From assembly GCF_000330505.1 (NCBI RefSeq), contig NW_004191777.1, positions 526,316-590,315 on the forward strand: a stretch of DNA of 64,000 bases, read 5' to 3'. Shown piece after piece: positions 20,455 to 30,369 of the stretch (its first letter is position 1; each line of letters starts with the position of its first letter). The position numbers were made by a program, and so were the translations under genes. The stretch is from Entamoeba invadens IP1 (lineage: Eukaryota; Evosea; Mastigamoebida; Endamoebidae). The notes beneath the pieces are model-generated. The model did not search any database. It saw nothing but the letters and a program-made list of their open reading frames with translations, and was not told where the DNA came from.

Positions 20455-21330
20455 ATGTCCGACAAAAGAAAAACGAAGAAACACGAGAAGCCTGAAAAGG
20501 CAGAAAAGGCAGTTCCCGAGAAAAAGGTTGTCGACAACAGTAAAGACAGTTTTGACTTCAAGCACGAGTTCAAAAACTCCGAGTTTGATTTTGGCTCATC
20601 TGACAGCGACACGGAATCGAAAGACAAAAATGACCACCCGGATGACAAAAGCGAAGAACAAGATAAACCCAAGCGCAAGTTCAATGTCGTGCTGACGGAC
20701 ACACCAACACTCAAAAAGACGGCAAGCATTCAAAAGCCCAAATTCAATCTTCCACCATCAAGACTCAAAAGTAATGCACCACCACTCGAACAGTTCCAAG
20801 CTGGAATTCAATTTTTGGAGACCGGAGACTTCACAAAGGCATCTGCCGCGTTTGGTCTTGTTGCTGAGAAAACCGAAAACAAAAACGAAGCGCAACTTGC
20901 GTTGGCATATCACCTCTGTTCTGACATCTTCCAAAAAATCAACGGATCTCCAGCTACTATGGAGGTCTTCTTAATCTCGCTTTTACTTGGACTTCCCTTA
21001 TTGGCTCCACATCGAAAAATCGTCATCGACTTAGCTACAAATTTCTTACCAAAACAAAAGATACAAATTCCAGACTACGTCGCACAAGAAGTTGGGATTG
21101 ACAAGAGTGTGAATGAAAACAATCAAGTGCTGCACGGGAAGTGTTGGTCATGTGGGAAGGAGATATCTTTGTTAGCATTGAAATGTGTATGTGGTGCGGA
21201 GAGGTATATTGACTGCTCGACGTTGGCACCAGTGGCAAAAGCGCCTGTGAAGTGTGAGAAGTGTGGTGCGGTCTACGAGGATGGGAAGGAGATGTGCACC
21301 ATTTGCAAAGGGAATTGCTCGAAATTTTGA
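20455..21330 (+). CDS. Protein with alpha-COP C-terminal-like helical domain and zinc ribbons
   Basis: 291 residues. The Lys/Ser/Asp-rich N-terminus (1-110) is probably disordered. Residues 115-205 are a TPR-like helical part (EQFQAGIQFLETGDFTKASA). The last ~60 residues carry paired Cys motifs: CWSCG, KCVCGAERY, VKCEKCGAVYEDGKEMCTIC. The last block and the GIQFLETGDF helix resemble the C-terminal domain of coatomer alpha (VKCPFCGA...LCTVC in alpha-COP). Full alpha-COP is over 1,100 residues with WD repeats, so this is a short relative or a separate adaptor. A 17-codon upstream ORF (20383-20436) ends 18 bp before the ATG. Confidence 0.6.
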   Translation: MSDKRKTKKHEKPEKAEKAVPEKKVVDNSKDSFDFKHEFKNSEFDFGSSDSDTESKDKNDHPDDKSEEQDKPKRKFNVVLTDTPTLKKTASIQKPKFNLPPSRLKSNAPPLEQFQAGIQFLETGDFTKASAAFGLVAEKTENKNEAQLALAYHLCSDIFQKINGSPATMEVFLISLLLGLPLLAPHRKIVIDLATNFLPKQKIQIPDYVAQEVGIDKSVNENNQVLHGKCWSCGKEISLLALKCVCGAERYIDCSTLAPVAKAPVKCEKCGAVYEDGKEMCTICKGNCSKF

Positions 21331-21449
21331 TTTTGTTATTTTGGTTTAGACGGATTGGGTTATTTTGAAAAATATTCGAAATGGTGTTTTAAAAGGAAAA
21401 CATGGGAGATCAACGAAAACAATTATTAGATAGGAACTTGTAAAATAAA

Positions 21450-23247
21450 ATGAGTCAGTGCCAGACAGTCTCGGGTACTGGTAACTATCGACTGGAGTCT
21501 ACCATTTACAAAGATAGTTTAACAACTATAATGGAAGCAATAGAATTTCAAAAACACGGACAACGACTAGTTGCGATCAAAATCACAAAAATCGACGATA
21601 AAACACGAAAAGAAAACACGAGAAGAGAAGCGTATGCAAAAATGATGAACAAAACGGATAACCCACATGTCCTCCATTATTTCAACTCGTTTTATACATC
21701 ATCAGTTTGTTGTGTTTTTATTATTATTATAAAATCAAAGTGGTGTACTTATATGGTAGAGAGGTACGTTGGAATATTGGAACGTCATGGAATATTGCAG
21801 CTTTGAAAGTCTCGACGTGTACTGGAAAAAGAACCCAAGTCTCCGACAAGACGAAAACGTTTTCTTCATTAGTGACATCGCCGTTGGACTCGAATATATC
21901 ACCGAGAATTTGCATTACCAACACTTACACTTGTACCCGTGCAATATATTACTCAACAGAGACCCCGCTTCCATTTTCCCTATATTGAAGTTGTCAAATT
22001 TTGCGTTGTGCGAAACACTCGACGGAACACCACCACAAGACTTATCACTCACAGACATCGACTACGCTGCGCCAGAGTTTCTGGACTCGTATAGCCACAG
22101 TAGAAGCGATGTCTGGTCGTTTGGAATTTTAATTTACAGACTACTCGTCGGTCGGTGTCCATTCCAATTACTTCAGATGGACACATTCAGTGCACTTCAG
22201 GCACAAGTTGCCATTAATGTTCGAAGTGCTGTGCAAAATGACATGGCGGTTAACTTGTTAGAACAAATGCTGAGGTATGATCCGGACGAGCGGATCACCA
22301 TGGAACAAGTGTTAAAACATCCATTCATATTGATGTGTAAAACGCATAAGTATGGACTTGAAGGGAAGCGTGAGAAATACAAAGCCATACAAATGCTCGA
22401 CCATGGTAAATTTGGCCAAGTCTTTTTAGCGGAGACAGAAAACGGCACAAAATGTGCAGTAAAGGAGATATCAAACAACTTTGAATCACTCTTGAGAGAA
22501 GCCACTTGCATGCGCTTATGTAAACATCCAAATCTGGTTGAGTACAAAGACTTTTTTACTTGGGACCGCTCGATTGTTGCAAATTTTGTTGGCGGGAACA
22601 ATGTCCCAGGGAAGTATTTCTACTTGGTGATGGAGTACTGTGATAGTGGCAACTTTGAGATGTATTTGTCACAACGAGAGACCCCATTATTAAACCAAGA
22701 AATTTCATATTACCTTGGAGAGGTGTCTTCTGGATTACATTATTTGCATTTTAACAAGCGTCTTGTTCATAGAGATTTGAAACCCGCCAACTTACTATTA
22801 AAAAAGTCCAATTTCCAGTATCCGATAGTTAAAATAGCAGATTATGGATTCTCAAGAGGTATCAGTGATATGATGGGGTCGGTTGTGGGCACCTGTATTT
22901 ATGAGGCGCCAGAAATCAGAAAAAATGAGCCGTACTCATCTAAGAGCGATTTGTACTCCCTTGGTGTCATTCTGTACCAAATGGCAACACTCGATTTTCC
23001 ATTTACAAACGATTGTATACTCTTCCAAAAAGCAATGGCAAACGAACAGCCAGTCACTTTCCCGTCAGACGTTGTCATCGACGAGACGCTGAAAGACCTT
23101 ATTCGACATCTTGTGACGCACCACGAGGCTGATAGACTCTCATGGAAACAGTTCTATGAGCACCCATATGTTGTGAAAGCTTTGTTGATATCCAGAAGAG
23201 TCAAACCTTCTGTTGATTTCGATCAAGACGATTTTGAGTATTTTTGA
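21450..23247 (+). CDS. Tandem pseudokinase-kinase protein (spliced)
   Basis: Exons 21450-21704 and 21760-23247 give 580 residues; the intron is 55 bp, GTTTGT...GGTAG. Domain 1 (about 12-270) keeps the VAIK lysine (RLVAIKITKI) and hinge (VMEYC). It has HLHLYPCN in place of HRDLKPxN and SNF in place of DFG, so it is a predicted pseudokinase. Domain 2 (about 285-560) has a glycine loop (DHGKFGQVF), AVKEI, HRDLKPANLLL, DYG for DFG, and GTCIYEAPEI, so it is probably active. The second domain resembles ULK/NEK-type Ser/Thr kinases. A regulatory pseudokinase in front of a working kinase suggests intramolecular control. Substrates are unknown. Confidence 0.8.
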
Positions 23248-23322
23248 TGTGTGTTGTTCTGATTTTTATTAATTTTTGGTGGTTTAATATTTTTAAATGA
23301 ACAAATAAACAATTAAAATGTG

Positions 23323-24420
23323 TTATTCTTTATCAAAGTGTGGGTGTGTACACTTCCCAAAGAACAATGGTAACGACTTGGAATCGACTAATATAAAGAA
23401 GAATGGTTTGTTGATAATTACTCGACGCTGTTCTCTATCGATTGCCATTCGTTTGTTCATGAGTATTGCAGTCGAAGCAGCAGCTACTGTACCTTTCTCG
23501 TCAACCCGTATTTTCGCTTTATGAATTACGTCTGAGACATAAATTGGGACATCTGTAATGCCACTGAAATTTGCGTGTGCATCAAAAGCGTCAGTTATTC
23601 CAAGCGTTTGCAAATTCTTTGATATCGACCCACCCCAATTTATTGAGAATTTTGGCATCTTTAAAATCGTCTTTTCTTTAAAAGAATAACAAAGGTCATT
23701 GACATATGTGTGCAGTTTGTTGTGTTTTTTGTTCTTAACAAAATTGGTCATGTTGTTTGGCATCACAATTATCATTGAGTAATTGTTGTCGTATGGTATT
23801 CTTAGAGTAGTCTCATCGTTTGTTGTCACACACTGCAACGCTTTTTCAACACTTATTCCACTCACTGTGCCAACCTTTTCAAAGTCTATATCAACCGTGT
23901 TGAACTCGGTCTCCCATTGTCCTCTGAAATAAATGGTATTCACTAGAACAGAAATTGTTTCTCGTGACACACTTCCAGGCGCTAACATGTCTAAAATCAA
24001 GTTACCTGTCTTTTCTCGAACAACTTCATTGATTTCCTTTCTCACTCCCTCGAAATTTCCTGCGAAATCTGCTTTGTAAATTGTCGCCTCTAATTGTTGA
24101 AGAGTTTCTAAGTAGTTGTCCTTCAAAAGAACGTTTTGTTGCATCCACACCGAATTGAATATGTTACATTTCGATGTTTCATTTTCTTTTGTGTTCATAT
24201 GAGAGATCACTTTGTATGTTTCTAACACATCAACTCTATCAAACCCAAAAACCTTTTCAAGTTGCTTCTTTGTGTTTTCCTTTGACCCAATGTAAATCAT
24301 CATAAATGCGATGAATATGGAGTGTGTCGAGAATACAATATCTTCCGTGCTTATTTCTGTCTCAAAAAATTCTGCACAGAGTTTGTATAATGTGGTTTGA
24401 AGTATTTCCAAAGCAGACAT
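23323..24420 (-). CDS. Serpin (serine protease inhibitor family)
   Basis: 365 residues, the usual size of an intracellular serpin. Hallmarks: VFSTHSIFIAFMMIYIGSK near the N-terminus; the shutter and breach region (LVNTIYFRGQWETEF); KMPKFSINW; and the reactive-centre hinge VDEKGTVAAASTAILMN. The hinge has the small-residue run of inhibitory serpins. The C-terminal strand (NKPFFFILVDSKSLPLFFGK) is typical. The scissile bond probably lies near AILMNKRMA, within a basic stretch, but the exact P1 cannot be fixed by eye. There is no signal peptide, so it is cytosolic or leaves by a leaderless route. Entamoeba serpins are known; the target protease here is unknown. Confidence 0.92.
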   Translation of the reverse strand: MSALEILQTTLYKLCAEFFETEISTEDIVFSTHSIFIAFMMIYIGSKENTKKQLEKVFGFDRVDVLETYKVISHMNTKENETSKCNIFNSVWMQQNVLLKDNYLETLQQLEATIYKADFAGNFEGVRKEINEVVREKTGNLILDMLAPGSVSRETISVLVNTIYFRGQWETEFNTVDIDFEKVGTVSGISVEKALQCVTTNDETTLRIPYDNNYSMIIVMPNNMTNFVKNKKHNKLHTYVNDLCYSFKEKTILKMPKFSINWGGSISKNLQTLGITDAFDAHANFSGITDVPIYVSDVIHKAKIRVDEKGTVAAASTAILMNKRMAIDREQRRVIINKPFFFILVDSKSLPLFFGKCTHPHFDKE

Positions 24421-24675
24421 TTGTTATGTATATCACAATTCAGACCACTTTTTATATATATTTTTTACTCTAAATCATTCCTTTCTTATCTTTATAACTC
24501 ATTATTATAATCAAAGATATAAATATTATATTTGTTGTTAAGTTTTACCATATCATATGTTCTTTGTGTATTTGGTAATTTGTTGTCTTTATAACAAACT
24601 AAGAACAATATACTGTTTTCAGTACATTATTCTTATATATTAAGTGAAGAAATAAAAACTTGAAAACATAGAAAG

Positions 24676-25059
24676 TTATTTCATCCACTCTTTGATATCA
24701 TTGAAGTGCTCGGAAAAGATGGCAAACTCATCTTGGTTCATGTTTATCCCTTTCTTCCCTAACTGGTACTTCCCATCTTTCTCATATATTTCACGAATGC
24801 CAAGATACGTCTTACCTTTAAAGCCACTCTTTTGGCAAACCTTTGTGTTCGATAGTCTAAAAATCTCATCGTATTCGAACCCAACCTTTTCTTTAAACTC
24901 TTCCTCTGTTTCTTGTGGCTTTGACGTTTTTGTGGATTTTCTGGGTGTTTTTTTTGTGTCTTTTTCTTCTTTTGTTACTGGCTTTTTGTTATCCTTTTTT
25001 GGTTTTGTCTCCACTTCATCTTTCTTGACTGGGCTTTTGTGATTGTCTTCCGATGACAT
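24676..25059 (-). CDS. PC4/Sub1-type transcriptional coactivator p15
   Basis: 127 residues. The first ~65 are Lys/Thr/Ser-rich and disordered (KKDNKKPVTKEEKDTKKTPR). The C-terminal ~60 match the PC4 ssDNA-binding domain: EIFRLSNTKVCQKSGFKGKT, YLGIREIYEKDGKYQLGKKG, then INMNQDEFAIFSEHF. PC4 binds single-stranded DNA, assists RNA polymerase II initiation and protects melted DNA. A GAAC element (ATGAACT) lies 15-21 bp before the ATG. The gene is convergent with nothing and follows the serpin on the same strand. Confidence 0.9.
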   Translation of the reverse strand: MSSEDNHKSPVKKDEVETKPKKDNKKPVTKEEKDTKKTPRKSTKTSKPQETEEEFKEKVGFEYDEIFRLSNTKVCQKSGFKGKTYLGIREIYEKDGKYQLGKKGINMNQDEFAIFSEHFNDIKEWMK

Positions 25060-25073
25060 ACTTTATTTTTTTT

Positions 25074-25080
25074 AGTTCAT
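25074..25080 (-). promoter_or_regulatory. GAAC core-promoter element (ATGAACT)
   Basis: Minus-strand ATGAACT lies 15-21 bp upstream of the PC4 start at 25059. It matches the Entamoeba GAAC element, which can be found between TATA and the start. Confidence 0.45.
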
Positions 25081-26928
25081 TTAGCCTTGGTATTAATGGT
25101 CGATTAATTCCTCAATTTAATCTGTTTCGATAAGTTTTATCTTTTTGTCTTTGTTTTATTAATATACATAAAACATTTTTTATGATAAAAAATGTTTTAT
25201 AATAAATATACAATACAATCTATTTTATATGTAATTTTTTTACATACAAGTACTTAAAAAAGCTTTATTTCAATAACAAATACACAATAATTATTATAAA
25301 TAGCTTTAATAAAATCCAATTAAAATTATAATTTTAAAATAATAGAGAGTTTATTTTATTATTATACTTATAAAAATATTTAAAAAAAATTGTTAATTTA
25401 TAATATTTATTTATCATTGAAATTTTATTAAACTAGTTAAGCTACTGAATAACAATTTCTATAATAATGCAAATTATATAAAAATATTTTTTTTTTTAGT
25501 TTAGAGATTATAAAACCATTTTAATAATTAAGTTTAATTAAAAATTAATGATAATGCTTCTACAAAAAAATTGCTTGTTTAATAAAAATGGTTGTTATAC
25601 TAATTTATTATTTTACAAAATAAATAACATGAAAATAATAATTCTGGTCACACTTACTTTTTTAATACAGTATAAGGAAATATGGGGATGCTCGAAAAAG
25701 GAGGATGCTCGTAACTATTGGTTAATTTCAATTGAAGAATAATAAAATTACTATTGATTTTAATATAAATTATTAATCAAAAAATTAATAAAATGAAAAA
25801 ACCAAAATAAATTTATATCAATTATTTATTATTAATAATATTAAATTAATTAATATTTAGATTAGCATCCCACTTTTTCTGTTAACTGTATGATAGTTTT
25901 ATTTTTAATTTGATATTTCACCAGTGGTCAAATATTTAAAATTATAGTAAAAAAAATGGTTAAATAATTTTCAAAGCTCTATCTCAAACTTAACTGTTGT
26001 TTTTTCTTTGTGATGGCCGTTATATATTACACGTTTCAACCATAAAATAGAAAATGCTTTCTTGAAGCGCCAAAAATAATGTTGTTCCTAAAACTAGGAT
26101 TAAAGATTTGAGTAATAAAAATGAAACTTTTAAACATAAATATTATAATATTTCTCTTCTGCATTTTTCGAGACCCTTTACCGTATCTTTTCTTTTTATT
26201 TTAGTATTACCAATAAAAAATAAAAGTATTTTGTTTAATACAATTAACGGCATTTCCGTCTTAAAGTCACAAAATGTAATGGCGGTTAACAAATTCAAAA
26301 TTTATTGTTTATTTATTATAAAAAAGTGAAGTAAATTAATTAATTATATTAAGTTAAACACTAGTAAATTAATGGGATTGTGACCAAACATAATTATTAT
26401 TTCTTTTGTAAAAAGAAAGTGGTTTTGTACTATAAAAAATGTTTATATTTCGGGCAAATGAATAATACTGAAACTTCAAACCACCCGAATTTTTCTGCGT
26501 TTTTTTAAATTTCCAAATTTAGCCCCAACACAAAACAATGATTTTTTTTCTTTTTTTATCAAAAGTGGAAGTTTATAAATAATTTATTAAATAAAAATAA
26601 TAAAAAAACTATAATAGACCCATCTTACCAATTGGTATTTTGCTTCCTAACACCGCAATATTTCAGGATTTCGAACTTTTAAAGGAAAGTGAAAAATTTG
26701 GACGTGTGTCTACGTGTCTGGTTTTTATTTGTTTTTTCGGGTGTCTACGAAAAAAGAGAAAACGGCTTTTTTCACAAAGTGCATAATAAAGAAAACTCCC
26801 CACATTTTACTAAAAATAAAAACGGCGTTCTTCTCGAAGGAAAAGAAGCAAACTCCAAATGACAAAGAGGGCGGTTCTGTTGTTGCTCTTTTGTATTTTG
26901 TTCGGTAGTAATAACTTGAAAATAAAAA
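25081..26928. other. Gene-poor AT-rich region with one tiny signal-peptide-like ORF
   Basis: About 1.8 kb with little coding signal. At 25629-25742 an ATG opens 37 codons starting MKIIILVTLTFLIQYKEIWG, then CSKKEDARNYW. It looks like a signal peptide plus a stub and may be a truncated relic of a secreted-protein gene. A longer in-frame start at 25548 adds an AT-driven extension that I do not trust. Other frames here are composition artefacts. Confidence 0.3.
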
Positions 26929-27876
26929 ATGGCAAACGATCCGCGGACAAGTGTCGAGATTGGGTGCAGTTGTTATTTGTGTGCCAACAAGGAGAGGGTC
27001 ATCAGCAAAAAGCGGATACCGTGGACAACCATATGCAAAATCGTTCTTGTTGCGTTAGAAAATATTGAGAAAAAGCAATTTTATTCTGCACATGATGACA
27101 TTTATCCTTTCGTCACAAAGCATTGGGCGATACTTGGGAAGTTACCTCAGTGTTTGTTTCTTTATTATATATATTGGACATTCTTCTTTTTTCACACACA
27201 AAGACATCGAAAACATTTTTTTGAACGAGTGGACTTCACTTTTTTTTATGGTTCTTTTTATTAGAACAAATATTATTAGAGTATTATTCTATTTATTATT
27301 ATTCTATTCATTGTTTTTATAGACTCATTGTATTCAATGAAAAAATAATCAGAAGTCAGCGCAAGGAACAATTGGAGAAAGGCATTACTCGACTCAATGA
27401 ATCACTGCGGAAGCTTTGAAAGCACGACAGACAAAAAGAGAATGGGGTTGTGGCGACTACGTTCGGACGAGTCCGAGAAGATCAATTCACAGAAAAAGCT
27501 TCTTGAAAAAAAGGAGAAAAAGACCGCAAAAGTCGAGACGACTACGTGTAAAACAACACCAAAACAAATCGAGAAGTTTTCAACGGGAATTTCAATCGCT
27601 AAAGACGAAAAATACACATCGACAGAGAGTTCAATCTCGGTCGACCCACAGCAAAAGTTGACAACGATGTACCAAGATCTTGAGAATGTCATTTCCCATT
27701 CGTTCAGTCTTATTTGCCTTTTAGACGTTGGGGACAATCAAAAAATTCACTTCAACACTTCACACCAAATAATATCGTCCGTTACAAAACTATCGTACTT
27801 GGCAACACAAGAAAATGATGTGGCAAAGAGTTTACCACTGCCGCAAACGTCTTATGTTGCATTTCGCCTTTTGTAA
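26929..27876 (+). CDS. Winged-helix (forkhead-like) DNA-binding protein candidate, spliced
   Basis: Proposed exons 26929-27151 and 27356-27876 give 247 residues. The intron (204 bp) begins GTTTGT and ends CAGAAG. The exon 1 end (RIPWTTICKIVLVALENIEK, then FVTKHWAILGKLPQ) and exon 2 start (NNWRKALLDSMNHCGSFES, then GLWRLRSD) together form one helix-turn-helix-wing unit. It resembles W-x2-x-[IL]-x2-x-[LM]-[SN]-H...F...G-x-W-x-L of forkhead-type folds. A CSCYLC motif near the N-terminus may bind metal. The C-terminal half is Lys/Thr/Ser-rich. The exact acceptor is uncertain: an alternative at 27322 leads to a different frame that stops. A nuclear regulator is inferred. Confidence 0.5.
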
Positions 27877-27977
27877 ATTACTTATATTTTGTTTATATAT
27901 ACTATAGAATATTAATAATAATAGTAATAATTATATTAATACCTTTAATTAACAACAAAGTATATTAAGTTATAAAT

Positions 27978-29225
27978 TCAATTGTCAACACCCCATTCGC
28001 CCGGTCTTCCACTAAGAGCAGGCACAGAATACTTCTCTAAGTCTTCTGGTATTTTTACAGATTTTCTGTCGTCTGAGGGCAGCGTATATATTTTGCTAAA
28101 CCGGGATTCAAACCCATTGAAATTTGAAGCCATTGATATTGTATAAGCCCCAGAGTTGGGGAAGAATAGCCAATCTTTGCCAGGTGTCATCTCTGGGAAG
28201 TGCCCAGTGGCAACATAATCACTTCCATTGCACGACGGACCATATATTAAACTGTCATATGTTTCTTTGTTCTCTTTATCTTTGTCTAAACAGAAACACT
28301 TCATCTCCCTCTCAAACCATAAACAACACCCAAACGCCCCATGTACGCCTTCACCACAAACATACTCTATCCGCTTCTTCCCTTCGACAGTTCTTACTCT
28401 TTTGCCATGAAGTGACGTAACTACATGAAAGGAATTCGAAGCCATATACCGTCCAGGCTCTGAGATAAAAATGAAGTTCTTTGGGAAGTCTAATGCAGCA
28501 ATGGAGTCTTCAATGGCACTCGCAAACTGTTCGAAAGGAGCTGGTTGAGAAAATCCACCACCAATATCAACTATGTAAGGCTCAAGACCGTGTTCCTGTG
28601 CTATTGTAACGACTCCACGCGCTTTTTGAAGAGCAAGTCGAAATATTTCATTGTTGTGTGAATTGGACCCAACGTGGAAATGGACTCCATCAAACTTAAG
28701 ACCACATTTTGCTATCTCTTTAATGCATAGTGGGATCTCGTCGTCAGTCACTCCAAATTTGTCGCCAAACACATGACCAGCTGTTAAGTCGTTTTCTTTG
28801 ACTCGGAGCATAACGCCCATCTTCGGGGCGTACTGCGCAACTTTGTCGATTTCTTCAATTGAGTCGACTATTGTGTGGCAGATGCCTAAAGAGTCGGCCT
28901 CAATAAGTTGATTGTACGGTTTGAATGTTTGAGAGAAAGTGATGTCATCTGGTTGGCACCCTAACTTGATGACTTCTTTGATTTCATCAATGGACGCACA
29001 GTCGAAGCCACACCCCAATTCGGCTAATAATTTGACTAGATGTGGCTCGGGACAGCACTTCACTGCAAAACATGGTTTCACATGTGGCATAGCGGTTTTC
29101 CATCTATTGATGGCATCTTCCACACCTTTGATATCAAAAATCCAAAAGGAAAGTGGTTGAGTCTCTGGGGTATACTGTTTCAGAATATCTCGTGCAAACG
29201 CAGACGCTCTCTCAACATTGGTCAT
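27978..29225 (-). CDS. Ornithine decarboxylase-like PLP enzyme with altered active site
   Basis: 415 residues, fold-type III (alanine racemase-like) decarboxylase. Conserved: PLP lysine in CFAVKCC, GFDCASIDEI, HFHVGSNSH, DIGGGF and SEPGRY. At the C-terminal active site GPSCNGSD replaces the usual GPxCDGxD, so the ODC Asp361 position is Asn. The GVHG segment carries His where ODC has Tyr323 (GVYG). From memory, the same replacements are reported for the E. histolytica ODC-like protein, which is insensitive to difluoromethylornithine. It would belong to polyamine (putrescine) synthesis, but true activity is uncertain. It is about 50 residues shorter than mammalian ODC and lacks the PEST degradation tail. 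Confidence 0.88.
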   Translation of the reverse strand: MTNVERASAFARDILKQYTPETQPLSFWIFDIKGVEDAINRWKTAMPHVKPCFAVKCCPEPHLVKLLAELGCGFDCASIDEIKEVIKLGCQPDDITFSQTFKPYNQLIEADSLGICHTIVDSIEEIDKVAQYAPKMGVMLRVKENDLTAGHVFGDKFGVTDDEIPLCIKEIAKCGLKFDGVHFHVGSNSHNNEIFRLALQKARGVVTIAQEHGLEPYIVDIGGGFSQPAPFEQFASAIEDSIAALDFPKNFIFISEPGRYMASNSFHVVTSLHGKRVRTVEGKKRIEYVCGEGVHGAFGCCLWFEREMKCFCLDKDKENKETYDSLIYGPSCNGSDYVATGHFPEMTPGKDWLFFPNSGAYTISMASNFNGFESRFSKIYTLPSDDRKSVKIPEDLEKYSVPALSGRPGEWGVDN

Positions 29226-30369
29226 GATAGAAATTAGGAGTTGAAAGATTGTTTTAATATCGTGAAGAAGAGAAGAGAACTATTGTGGATGACTATTTGG
29301 GCATTTGCCTTTTTTGCCGTTTTGCTATTGTAAATAAGATTAACTCTTGCAAAAGCAAGCCATAAAAAGATAAACACGATTCTATTCGATAGAATTCTTG
29401 AAGTGTTAGGTAATAATGCTTGAAATTTTAAAAAAATATTTATATGGGAAGTAATAAGCAATTTTGTCATATGGTTATACAGTATGTGCAAAAGTAATAA
29501 TTCTTATATTTAGTCGTCTTAATATTGTCTTTGTGTATAAAAAAGCTCAACTTGACTCGTTTAACTCTAAAATGAATAATTTTTAAGAAATAAGTTGAGA
29601 TTGGCAAGTTGGAATTCTTGGCAACACAAGAAAAAGAGAATTTTTACATCTTGGGTTTTTGTTGTAAACAAATTATTTGAAAAAAATGGAAGTTGTGTCG
29701 GGTGAAAAAGAAGGCATTGGCTTACTTGAAGAAGCGTCTTTCACTCTGTCATATCAAATTATTAAACAAAATAGTTCCTTACCTTCCCGGTTATTAGCCT
29801 TGTTTGCACTCATTTTTGTTATCGATAAAATGAGTTTATGTGGTGAAGTAAAAACATTATTTTCTTGAGTTGCATAAATTTGTAAAAACTACTTAAAACC
29901 CCAATATTTTATGACGTTTCATTTTAAATAATTCATCCAATGTTTTTTTTGCAATAATTTGGCCAATTGGTGTCACCAATAATGCACCAGTTTTGTCAGA
30001 ATTGCTTCTAACTATAGAATAGAATATTATATAATAAAATTGTTATTAATTAGTAAAATACATCATCAATTCTCCACAGTTGAATAATGATAAACAATAA
30101 AGAAATTTTAAGATGTGCGATTTTCTTACCGTTTCCCGAAACCATTTATTGAACAGCAGTCAAAAAATATCACAATAATTGAATTTTTTTTAACTCAGAT
30201 TTCAACTTGGAGAATTTAAGTGTCATTAAACTATACTATTATTATAAATTTAACTATTAAGTGATTAATTTGTTATTATCATTTCGTGAAGAAATTGACC
30301 GTTAAATGAGTCTTCAATGGAAACAAAAAAACAATAGGAATAATGAAACAATTTTGAATTGAATAATAA
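29226..30369. other. AT-rich spacer with one doubtful small ORF
   Basis: Contains the 5' flank of the ODC-like gene, a short hairpin (ATTCTAT-TCG-ATAGAAT, about 29380-29397) and the doubtful ORF at 29686-29868. Nothing else is seen. Confidence 0.35.
29686..29868 (+). CDS. Doubtful 60-residue ORF
   Basis: Starts MEVVSGEKEGIGLLEEASFT and contains a hydrophobic stretch (SRLLALFALIFVIDKMSL). Its composition is more coding-like than the surrounding AT-rich DNA, but there is no family, no recognisable promoter and no clear intron leading elsewhere. It could be a real small membrane protein, a first exon, or a gene relic. Confidence 0.25.
   Translation: MEVVSGEKEGIGLLEEASFTLSYQIIKQNSSLPSRLLALFALIFVIDKMSLCGEVKTLFS

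Noticed and set aside
26714..26908. 64-codon Lys/Phe-rich frame
   Set aside because: The composition follows A-rich runs. No start context, domain or splice link to the next gene is seen.
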